This document shows, one piece after another, positions 56,482 to 64,000 of a stretch of DNA of 64,000 nt; position 1 is the stretch's first letter; every line of letters begins with the position of its first letter. The DNA is from DASQFQ01 sp963802905 (GTDB lineage: Bacteria > Actinomycetota > Thermoleophilia > Solirubrobacterales > Solirubrobacteraceae). Both the position numbers and the translations under genes were made by a program. Location: NCBI GenBank assembly GCA_963802905.1, contig CAWDKH010000011.1, positions 248,001 through 312,000 of the forward strand. Reading direction: 5' to 3'. Below the pieces are notes generated by a model, which saw only the letters and a program-made list of their open reading frames with translations, ran no database searches and was not told the origin of the DNA.

Positions 56482-57465
56482 ATGACGAGCACCCTGCGGC
56501 CGATCCGGCACGAGGATCGACTGAGCCTTATCGAGCACCTGGACGAGCTGCGGACGCGGCTGATCATCTGCGTCACCGCGTTCGTCATCAGCTTCGGCAT
56601 CTGCCTGTGGCAGGACGACGTGATCCTCGACATCATGAATCGCCCGCTCCAGCAGACGGCGTTCAAGGAGAAGAAGAGCTCGAAGGATCCTTTCGAGCGC
56701 ACGGCCGCCTTCCAGGCGCAGCTGCGCAAGTCGGCCGTGGCATCGGCACGGGCGTTCGATGTGCTGGCGCTCAAGGCCGAGAACAACGTCGTGCGCGAGC
56801 AGTACGAATCGCTGGCCGCGCAGAATCGCGCCCTGGCGCGCTCGGTGCCGCCAGAGGAGGCGCGGCGGCCGGTCACCTTGGGCGTCGGTGAGCCGTTCAC
56901 GGCCACGGTGCGCGTCGCCGCCTACGCGGCGCTGCTGCTCGCGCTGCCGCTCCTCCTCTTCCAGGCCTACGCGTTCGTCTTACCGGCGTTCTCGCGCGAG
57001 GAGCGATCGGTCGCGCTGCCGCTGATGGCGATGGTGCCGTTCCTGTTCCTCGCCGGCGTCGTCTTCGCCTACTTCCTGGTCCTGCCGAACGCGATCGACT
57101 TCCTGCAGAACTTCAACGACGACAACTACGACATCCTCCTGCAGGCGAAGGACTATTACCGCTTCGCGATCACCGTCCTGATCGCGATGGGCATCGCCTT
57201 CCAGGTGCCGGTCGGGATCCTCGCGATCACGCGCGTCGGGATCGTCTCCGTGGCGCAGCTGCGCAAGTCGCGCCGCTACGCGATCCTCGTGATCGCGGTC
57301 GTGGCCATGCTGCTGCCCGGCCAGGACCCGGTGACGATGCTCTCCCTGATGGCCCCGCTCTACGTCCTCTTCGAGGGCTCTATCCTGTTGGCATCGCTGC
57401 TCGACCGGCGCGCCGCGCGCAAGGAATCCGCCGAGCAGGAATCGTCCGACGACCTCGAACCCTGA
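56482..57465 (+). CDS. tatC: Twin-arginine translocase subunit TatC with enlarged first periplasmic loop
   Basis: 327 residues, about 70 longer than usual. The start LSLIEHLDELRTRLI and six membrane helices are typical (FLFLAGVVFAYFLVLP; FAITVLIAMGIAFQVPV; LLPGQDPVTM). The loop between helices 1 and 2 (about residues 48-135) holds an extra charged helical segment (RTAAFQAQLRKSAVASARAFDVLAL). This loop is periplasmic and lies near the substrate entry site. Confidence 0.94.
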   Translation: MTSTLRPIRHEDRLSLIEHLDELRTRLIICVTAFVISFGICLWQDDVILDIMNRPLQQTAFKEKKSSKDPFERTAAFQAQLRKSAVASARAFDVLALKAENNVVREQYESLAAQNRALARSVPPEEARRPVTLGVGEPFTATVRVAAYAALLLALPLLLFQAYAFVLPAFSREERSVALPLMAMVPFLFLAGVVFAYFLVLPNAIDFLQNFNDDNYDILLQAKDYYRFAITVLIAMGIAFQVPVGILAITRVGIVSVAQLRKSRRYAILVIAVVAMLLPGQDPVTMLSLMAPLYVLFEGSILLASLLDRRAARKESAEQESSDDLEP

Positions 57466-57468
57466 TCC

Positions 57469-58155
57469 ATGCTCTTTGACCTCCGAGGCTCCGGCAGACG
57501 CCGGACCGTAAAGATCGTGTACATCACGCTCGCCTTCCTCATGGGGGGCGGTCTCGTGCTGTTCGGCATCGGCGGCGGCGGAGGCATCTCCGGCGGCCTG
57601 GTCGACGCGATCACGGAGCGCGACGGAGGCGGCGACACCGGCACGGACCGCTTCACCAAGCAAGAGAAGGCGGCGCTGGCCAAGACGAAGGCCAATGCCG
57701 CGGACGCGCCCGCCTGGGCCGCGCTCGCCCGCGCGCGCTTCCAGCTCGCGGGCTCCGGCGAGAACTTCGATCCTGAGAAGGGCACCTTCACCAAGGCCGG
57801 CCAGGCGAAGCTCGTCGCCGCCGGCGACGCGTGGGAGCGCTATCTGGCGCTGAACCCGAAGAAGCCCGACGACCGCGTCGCGAGCCTGATGGTGCAGGCG
57901 TTCGGCGCGCTCAACGAGCCGGCCAAGGCGGCGACGGCCCAGGAGGTCATCACCGACGCCCGCCCCACGGCCTCGACCTTCACCCAGCTCGCGATCTTCG
58001 CCTACCAGGCCGGCCAGACCCGCAAGGGCGACCTCGCCAAGGACAAGGCGCTCGAGCTCACCGACCCGGACATGCGCGAGGCCCTGAAGGGCCAGCTCGA
58101 GTCTGCGAAGCAGCAGGCGGCGGGCGCCGCGGCGCAGCCCAGCGCCACTCCGTAG
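57469..58155 (+). CDS. Membrane-anchored TPR-like protein
   Basis: 228 residues. An N-terminal helix (about 15-38) with a Gly-rich end, then a helical-repeat region (APAWAALARARFQLAGSGENFD; AWERYLALNPKKPDDRVASLMVQAFGALNEPAKAATAQEVI) resembling two or three TPRs. Ala/Gln-rich tail. Follows tatC by 3 bases, so it may act with the translocase; that link is inference. Confidence 0.75.
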   Translation: MLFDLRGSGRRRTVKIVYITLAFLMGGGLVLFGIGGGGGISGGLVDAITERDGGGDTGTDRFTKQEKAALAKTKANAADAPAWAALARARFQLAGSGENFDPEKGTFTKAGQAKLVAAGDAWERYLALNPKKPDDRVASLMVQAFGALNEPAKAATAQEVITDARPTASTFTQLAIFAYQAGQTRKGDLAKDKALELTDPDMREALKGQLESAKQQAAGAAAQPSATP

Positions 58156-58178
58156 CTTCGTTCTACACTTCCGCCAGC

Positions 58179-58251
58179 GCCCTTGTAGCTCAACTGGCAG
58201 AGCAGCGGACTCTTAATCCGAAGGTTCCAGGTTCGATTCCTGGCGGGGGCA
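58179..58251 (+). tRNA. tRNA-Lys (CTT)
   Basis: 73 bases: acceptor GCCCTTG with CGGGGGC, D arm, anticodon loop CTCTTAA giving CTT, and T arm CCAGG-TTCGATT-CCTGG. No CCA encoded. Its 3' end is the likely attachment site of the adjacent integrase-bearing element. Confidence 0.96.
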
Positions 58252-58257
58252 TCGAAC

Positions 58258-58281
58258 AAAGGCCCGCATTCGCGGGCCTTT
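58258..58281 (+). terminator. tRNA-Lys terminator hairpin
   Basis: A perfect 10-bp stem AAAGGCCCGC/GCGGGCCTTT with an ATTC loop starts 7 bases after the tRNA and ends in a T run. Confidence 0.85.
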
Positions 58282-58336
58282 CGCGTTCTTGGGTGACGGG
58301 GGGCGAGTTTCGACCGTGTCCCAACTATGTCCCGAG

Positions 58337-59585
58337 ATGACGCCGATCTCGGGACACGTCTACCGCCACGAGGGCGCTCGCGGGCCGGTCTGGCGAGCCA
58401 AGTACCGGCTGCCTGACGGGCGCCAGGTCCACCGCACGATCGGGCCGGCGTGGACGGAGCGCGGGCGGCCGCGGGCGGGGTACTTCACGAAGCGCACGGC
58501 CGAGGCGTGGCTGCGCGACGTGCTCGACCAGGCGCACGCCGGGACGCTGCCGGGCATGGTCCGGACCGGCGTGACGTTCGCCGACGCGTGCGCCGAGTAC
58601 CTGCGCTACGTCGAGCACGACCTCGACCGCAAGCCGTCGACGGTGGGCGACTACCGCTCGGTCGATCCGCGCGCACCTCGTGCCGGCGTTCGGGTCGCTG
58701 CGGCTCGAGGACGTGACGGCCGATCGCATCGAGGCCTGGAAGGCGACGCTGCGCGGTGGGCAACCGGACGAAGATCAAGCTGCTGACGGTGCTCAACGGC
58801 GTGCTGACGCGGGCGCGCCGCGTCCACCGGCTCCGCCACAACCCGATGGCCGACGTCGAGAAGCCGCGGCACCGGTCGCGCGCGGCGATCGAGGTGTTCT
58901 CGCCCGAGGAGGTGTGGGCGCTGGTCCGCGCCGCGGAGTCCGAGCAGGACGGCGCGATCTACCTCACCGCGGCGTTCACGGGCCTGCGCCGCGGCGAGCT
59001 CGTCGCGCTTCGCTGGCGCGACGTCGACTTCGCGGCGTCGCGCGTCCGCGTCTGCGGCTCGTTCGCCGGCGGGCGCCTGACGACGCCCAAGAGCGGCAAG
59101 GTCCGCTCGGTTCCGCTGGCGCCCGACGTCGCCTCGGCCCTGGCGCGCCTCGCGAGCCGCGAGCGGCTGGACCGGCGACGACGACCTCGTGTTCCCGAGC
59201 GTCGCGGGCGGCTACCTCGATCCGTCGGCGCTCTCGAAGCGCTACCGCGCTCGCGCTCGAGCGCGCCGAGCTCCGCCGGCTGCGCTTCCACGATCTGCGC
59301 CACACGTTCGGGACGCGCATGATCGCCAAGGCGGACATCCGCCGCGTCCAGGAGTGGATGGGCCACGCCGACGTGGCCACGACGATGAAGTACCTCCACT
59401 ACGTCGAGCGCCCGGACGAGGCCGAGCTCGTCGCCGCGGCGTTCGCCGTGTCGCGGCCCGACGGCCAGCATCAGCGCGGCTCGACGCGGTTCGTGACGAT
59501 CCACGCGGCGAGATCCGAGCGCACGAAGAGGACGCGCCGGCCGACCTTCACGTGCGGGAGCCGCCGGTTGCGGGCGAGCTCGTAG
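58337..59585 (+). CDS. Tyrosine recombinase/phage-type integrase (four frameshifts)
   Basis: A 414-residue integrase after removal of four bases (breaks near 58665, 58757, 59167 and 59254). An N-terminal arm-binding AP2-like region (VWRAKYRLPDGRQVHRTIG), a core-binding SAM-like domain (TFADACAEYLRYVEHDLDRKPSTVGDY) and the catalytic domain follow. Catalytic residues: Arg in TGLRRGELVALRW, Lys in TPKSGKVRSVPL, HDLRHTFGTRM, and GHADVATTMKYLHY with the nucleophile Tyr. It lies 86 bases from the tRNA-Lys end. The 3' end overlaps xis. Confidence 0.88.
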
Positions 59586-59704
59586 ACGGTCGAGCGCCGA
59601 ACGCGGAGCAACTCGGCGGCGTCGTCTGCGGTCAGCAGCGGCTCTGAGAGCAGCGGCAGCTCGGTCTGAGCCGCGGCGACGCCGTTGTGCTCGACGAGGG
59701 CCAT
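59471..59704 (-). CDS. xis: Excisionase/helix-turn-helix protein (Xis)
   Basis: 77 residues. The HTH_17 pattern LLTADDAAELLRVRRSTVYELARNRRL followed by HVKVGRRVLFVRSDLAAWI is typical of small DNA-bending excisionases. Placed beside the integrase on the opposite strand with a 115-base tail overlap. It would bias the integrase towards excision. Confidence 0.88.
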   Translation of the reverse strand: MALVEHNGVAAAQTELPLLSEPLLTADDAAELLRVRRSTVYELARNRRLPHVKVGRRVLFVRSDLAAWIVTNRVEPR

Positions 59705-59711
59705 GCTCTCG

Positions 59712-62651
59712 CTACCGGCCGATCTCCCAGCCGGCGCCAGCCGCGCGGTCGAGCACCCGCTCTGGCCGCTCGAGCCGCTGTGCCCGCTGCGGTTCCTGTC
59801 GACGCGACTCGACGCGCCGCACCCGCTGTAGCTCTGCGAGCACTGCGTTCACCCTGTCGCGGCACGCGGCCACGCGACCCGCCGCGCGTTCTTCCGTGTC
59901 ACGCGCACGCGTGAGAGCTTGCTGGTGTTGCCGCCGGGCACCTCGTCGCAGCGGATGTGGGGCGACGCGCTCCAGCTCGGCATGCCGCCGCCGCGGCGGC
60001 ATCGCGTTCGCGACTGGCGGCGTCGAGCTCCGCGTGCGCGCGCTGAAGCTCCCCGACGAGCCGCTCCTCGCGGCCTGTGTCGCTTGCCAGTTCATGCGCC
60101 TCCGATCGCTCGACCGCGGTCGCGAGCCGATCGCGCGTCCCGCCGCCGGCCCGCTCGGCCGGCGCGTACTCGTCGCGCTCGCCGGTCGCGCTCCGAGACG
60201 CGTAGAGCCGGTTGCTCTCGCGGCCGCGGCTGAGCGCGATGTAGCCCACTCGCGCGAGATCCGGTCGGTGGCGAGCACGAACGTCTGCCGGCACGTCAGC
60301 CCTGGGCGAGGTGGCCGGTGATCGCGTAGCCGTGCTGGAGCGCGGCGCCCGTGCCGCGTCGGTGCGTCGAGGTAGTCGCGCAGTCGAGCGCGCACCTGCC
60401 GGCCTGCCGAGCTCGATGTCGATCGATCGCGGCCGTCACGGTCGACCGCGACGACGACGCCGCGGTCGCCGTTGACGACGCCGAGCGCCGGTCGTTGCGG
60501 CGCAGCACGACGCGGTCGCCGACCGCGAACGCGGCGCGACCGACCGTCAGCTCCTCGCGCGCCGAGCGCGCCCGCGGCGCGCATGAGCGCGTGCGCGCGG
60601 CCGTTGAGGTCGGCGACGTCGACGCGGCGGTGGGCGATCATCACCGACCCGTCGGGGTCGCGCGCCGCCCACCAGTCGGCGACCAGCCGCTGACGCAGCT
60701 CGTCGGCGTCCTCGCCGACCACGACGCGCCCGCGCGCCTCGTACTCGCCGCAGCGCCTCGGCGCCTCGCCCGTCGCGCAGCAGCGCGAGCGCGTCGCGCT
60801 CCCAGCGCTCCGCCTGCCGGCGGTTCTCGCGCAGCTCGATCACCGGCAGCCGCGTGATCAGAGCGCGGAACGCGCCGCCGGCCCCGATCGCGGGCAGCTG
60901 GCGGTGATCGCCGACGCAGCACGAGCTTCGCCTGCGCGCCGGCGCGGCGTGCTCGACGAGCCGCGCGAGCTGCGCGCGTCGGGACCATGCCGGCCTCGTC
61001 GATGACCACGACAGCACGGCGCGGCAGCCCAGCGTGGGCGACGGTCGAGCTCGGCGAGCAGCGCGGCGACGCTCGTGCTCGGGATCCCGGCGCTCGTCCT
61101 CGAGCTCGCGCGCCGCGCGCCGCGCAACGCGCCGCGCCGACCACCACGCGGCCGCTCGCCTCCCACGCCTCCGCGCCGCGGCGAGCGCGAACGTCTTGCC
61201 CGCGCCGGCCTGCCCGACGACGACGGCGACCCCGTCGCCGTCGCGCGTGAGCCGGCGCACCATCTCCGCCTGCTCGCCGCTCAGCGTCGGGCGCCGCGTC
61301 GAGCGCGCGCTCGACCGCTGCGCTCGCGCGCCACGCCGATGCGTCCGCTCTGCGTCGACGACGCGTGCTCGAGGATCCGCCGCTCGAGCGCGAGCAGCTC
61401 CGGCGTCGAGTAGACCCGCTCGCCGCGCACGAGCGGCACGACCCGGCCGTCGCGGCGCCGCAGCACGTCGCGATCGCTCGAGCCGCGCTCGCCCACCGCG
61501 AGCACCACCGCGCGATCGAGGCGAGGAAGCGATCCGCCGCCGCGCTCGATCTCCGCGATCGTCAGGCCGGCGCCCGCCGGCAGCCGCTCGCAGAACGCCT
61601 GGATGACGTCGCGGCGCGTGAACGTCGACCGATCACGCGTCAGCCCGTCCGGCGCCCGCGAGCTCCTCGGCGATCTCGCGCTCGAGCGCTTCACCGAGCT
61701 CGACGTCCGACGCTCCGACCGAGCAGGTCGCGAACCTGCTCCGCCGAGAAGCCCAAGCTCGCGGCGCGCTCGCGCCACTCGGGCACGAGCTGCTCCGGCG
61801 TGACGCGGTAGTCCTTGCGCGCGCCGCGTCTGCAGCGCCGCGACCTGCGCGGCGGCCGCGCTCGACGCGCCGCGGCGCTCGAGCTCGGCCTCGATGTCGG
61901 CGCGCCGCCGGCTGAACGCCCGCAGCACCGCCGGCGGCACGCCGTCGATGTCGGCGATCCCGTTGCGCACCGGCGTCCACTCGACGCCGAGCTCGCGCGT
62001 GAGCAGGCTCCGCAGCCGCGCCTCGTAGAGGTAGCCGGCGGTCTTGGCGTGCGCGTAGATCCGGCGGCCGTCGAGCGTCGACCACTGCCCGTCGGCGCCG
62101 AGCGTCAGGTTCGCGACGAGCACGTGCGTGTGCAGCTGCGGGTCGCCGGCGCGCGACGTGCGATGCCGGAACGCCGCCGCGACCAGCCCGTTGCCCGCGA
62201 TCGCATGCACGCCGCCGGGGCCGCGCCGCGTCACCGCCGCCTCGCGCTCCATGTAGCCGAGCGCGTCCACGACCGCCGCGGTCGTGCGCGTCACGAATCG
62301 CCGCGCGCAGCTCGTCGTCGCCGATGCCGAACAGCACGCTCACGCTCTTCGGCGCCGAGAACGTCAGATCGAACCCGGGCACTCGCGCCGCCGAGGACCC
62401 GGCCGAGCGGCTCGCCCGTCGCACGGATGCTCGCCGGCGAGCACGCGGTCCAGCGCGCTGCGCGTCGACCGTCCCGCGCAGCCCGAGCGCGGCGGCTCCC
62501 GCACCCGTCCCACGTCCCGCTCGCCTCCGGCCCGCCGAGGTAGTAGTCCTCGACGCCCGGAGCTCACGGCGCCGGCACGCGTGACCGACCCGTGCGCCTG
62601 CTCGAGGTAGTAGCCGGCCTGGCCGGCGGCGAGCTTTCCGATCGACAGCAC
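59712..62651 (-). CDS. MobF-type relaxase-helicase, TrwC/TraA family (many frameshifts)
   Basis: About 980 residues spread over several frames. The N-terminus MLSIGKLAAGQAGYYLEQ, then FDLTFSAPKSVSVLFGIGDDELR and HRTSRAGDPQLHTHVLVANLTLG form the HUH relaxase domain with its histidine triad and probable catalytic Tyr in AGYYLE. The second half is a RecD-like helicase: GQAGAGKTFALAAA (Walker A, near 61210), VIDEAGMV (Walker B, near 61000), GDHRQLPAIGAGGAFRALI, and VGYIALSRGRESNRLYA near the end. A coiled-coil tail follows. Start GTG 62651. It nicks oriT and unwinds the transferred strand. Confidence 0.82.
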
Positions 62652-62704
62652 CGTGAATCGTCTCCATGCGGTTAAGCCGCTGAGGACCGCCCGCGGACAA
62701 AACG

Positions 62705-63298
62705 CGGTGACTTCGGAGCGCAACGGACGCAATCCCACGTGCTGAGCAGCCGCACTGTCGCTTCTCGTCCAAGGCGATACGCCTCGCACGCGCCGAGCAG
62801 ACGGCGCGGATCAGGATCGCGCGCGACGAGCTCAGCCACATGCGCGAGCTCACCCACACCATCAACGCGCTCGAGGCCGAGATCGCCCAACTCGTCGCCC
62901 AGGTCGCACCGCAACTGCTGGCCGAACCCGGCTTCGGGCCGTTGACCGCCGGCAAGCTGATCGGCGAGATCGCCGGCGCGCATCGCTTCTCAAGCGACGC
63001 CAAACTCGCCCGCGCCAGCGGCATCGCCCCGATCCCCGTCAGCTCCGGCAACACCAACCGACACCGCCTCGACCGCGGCGGCAACCGCCAGATCAACACC
63101 GCGATTCACCGCGTCGCCGTCACCCGCGCCCGCTGCCACCCCGAAACCAAGGCCTACCTCGACCGCAAACGCGCCGAAGGCAAGAGCACCAAAGAAGCCA
63201 TCCGCTGTCTCAAACGCCATCTCGCCCGCCGCATCTGGCACCTCCTCACCGACGCCGCCCCACCCGGTCCAAGACACCCCCACCCATCAACTTCTTGA
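62705..63298 (+). pseudogene. IS110/IS1111-family transposase, 5'-truncated
   Basis: The readable part (from about 62765) begins RAEQTARIRIARDELSHMRELTHTI and continues with the C-terminal transposase domain: PGFGPLTAGKLIGEIAGAHRFSSDAKLARASGIAPIPVSSG and NRHRLDRGGNRQINTAIHRVAV, in pieces. The catalytic Ser of the Tnp domain lies in the ASGIAPIPVSSG region. The DEDD N-terminal domain is missing or unreadable. The end CTTGACATAGGAGC (63294-63308) is the usual IS110 right end. Inserted upstream of the relaxase gene. Confidence 0.75.
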
Positions 63299-63317
63299 CA
63301 TAGGAGCAGCGAAAGGA

Positions 63318-63480
63318 CTAGCGAGCGGCCGCTTGGCTGCGCCGCTCCATTGCATAGGCGGTGAACGTCGGATCGGTGGCGCGGAACTCCAGCCGCTGGA
63401 TGAACCGCTCGCGTGTCGCGGCGTCCTGCTCGTTGATGAACTGCATTCGCGTCGTGAATTTGGATGGGTGTTGTTGCCAT
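63318..63480 (-). pseudogene. N-terminal fragment of a SAM-dependent methyltransferase
   Basis: The ATG at 63480 has GGAGG 6 bases upstream. MATTPIQIHDA, then (after one extra base) MQFINEQDAATRERFIQRLEFRATDPTF, resembles the leader of small class I methyltransferases just before the SAM-binding motif. The sequence then leaves the family and stops near 63318, at the right end of the IS110 remnant. The IS has therefore probably cut the gene. Confidence 0.5.
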
Positions 63481-63568
63481 CGTCGCCTCCCTGGGAGCGG
63501 GGTGTCTGGTGGTTGGGACATGGGGTTTCGCACGCGGCAACGGATGCCCGATCCATGTGGCGCATTCA

Positions 63569-64000
63569 TCAGCGCAGTCGCGAGCAGCGCCGTGGCAGTG
63601 AACGTGGCTTTCCCACGGTCGCGTCGAGCCGGCCGTCGAGTCGGGGCGTGCCGTTGCGCAAGGCGAACCGGAAGCGGCCGCCACCGGCGAGGTGCGCGGC
63701 GGCGCCGGTCCCGCCGATCACCTTCAGCGTTCCGGTCGGCGCGCCGCGCGCGCGGGTCGCCATCGTGATCCGCAGACAGGCGCGGCCGCTACCGCCCGTG
63801 AACGTCGCCAGCGCGAGCCCCGACAGGCGCGCCACGCCAGTCCGCCGGTCCGCGGACAGCCGCAGCCGCGCGACCCAGGTGGAGCGGCGGAAGGGCCGCA
63901 ACGGCCCGAGGCCACGAGGGGGCGCGATCAGGCGCCCGCGGGCACGGACAGCCGGCAACACGACCTGCGCGCCACGGCGCCGCGGCGTGCCGAGGCCGTT
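63569..64000 (-). CDS. Unknown basic beta-rich protein, C-terminal part (partial)
   Basis: Open to the right edge of the window. The visible 143 residues are Arg/Gly/Leu-rich with alternating strand-like motifs: WVARLRLSADRRTGVARLSGLALATFTGGSG, then GTLKVIGGTGAAAHLAGGGRFRFALRNGTPRL. The latter resembles repeat proteins of secreted actinobacterial beta structures. No catalytic motif. It may belong to the host flank rather than the element. Confidence 0.45.
   Translation of the reverse strand, partial: NGLGTPRRRGAQVVLPAVRARGRLIAPPRGLGPLRPFRRSTWVARLRLSADRRTGVARLSGLALATFTGGSGRACLRITMATRARGAPTGTLKVIGGTGAAAHLAGGGRFRFALRNGTPRLDGRLDATVGKPRSLPRRCSRLR

Larger units (their letters stand above)
58179..64000. 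mobile_element. Integrative mobilisable element at tRNA-Lys (left part)
   Basis: From the tRNA-Lys 3' end rightwards: tyrosine integrase, excisionase (opposite strand), MobF relaxase-helicase, then an IS110 remnant. This is the usual layout of a tRNA-integrated conjugative or mobilisable element. No type IV secretion or FtsK-like transfer gene and no second copy of the tRNA end occur before the window ends, so the right border and self-transfer ability are unknown. The IS remnant may lie at or beyond the original border. Confidence 0.65.

Overview
This is a very GC-rich chromosomal window around a bacterial replication origin. Gene content and order suggest an actinobacterium of the Thermoleophilia/Solirubrobacterales type. 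The evidence is: actinobacterial FHA/PP2C/RodA/PBP/PASTA-kinase operon; dnaA-dnaN-recF-dciA-gyrB-gyrA on one side of the origin and rpmH-rnpA-yidD-yidC-jag-rsmG-parA-parB on the other; and a menaquinone/cytochrome bc cluster with a Bacillus-like split cytochrome b. The lineage is an inference from content, since no rRNA or other marker is present.

Layout. 1-12.2 kb: tail of an acidic repeat protein, a Ser/Thr kinase with a discoidin-like tail, then a minus-strand operon (multi-TM kinase, fhaA, fhaB, pstP, rodA/ftsW, pbpA, PASTA kinase pknB, ddl) in which most junctions overlap by 1-4 nt, so phosphosignalling and septal/lateral wall synthesis are co-expressed. 12.2-16.3 kb: CARDB-like surface protein, DUF4446 protein, pheA, HNH nuclease and an unknown protein. 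16.5-25.8 kb: gyrA, gyrB, dciA, recF, dnaN, dnaA (minus). 26.0-33.4 kb: rpmH to parB (plus), interrupted by an FAD amine oxidase/glycosyltransferase pair and a decayed LAGLIDADG-like gene. 33.5-47.9 kb: tRNA-Ile, BFN nuclease, an inverted-repeat element, a second ddl coupled to an aminotransferase, envelope and membrane proteins, a pilin-like/toxin-like protein, and a lipoprotein plus ABC exporter. 48-55.6 kb: hemB, a fused Lrp/AhbAB-like protein, hemL, qcrA, qcrB, qcrC, menG and a polyprenyl synthase, one tightly packed plus-strand block that links haem to the menaquinol-cytochrome c branch. 55.6-58.2 kb: zinc ribbon protein, tatA, tatC, a TPR-like protein. 58.2-64 kb: a mobile element at the 3' end of tRNA-Lys with a tyrosine integrase, excisionase, MobF (TrwC-type) relaxase-helicase, and an IS110 remnant that cuts a methyltransferase gene. 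The right end of the element is not in the window.

Sequence quality matters for reading this window. At least 28 single-base frameshifts interrupt genes that must be functional (gyrA, gyrB, recF, dnaA, yidC, pknB). Nearly all are repaired by removing one base, and the corrected lengths are exact multiples of three. This is the signature of insertion-type sequencing error rather than gene decay, so broken genes are annotated here at full span and the approximate break points are given.
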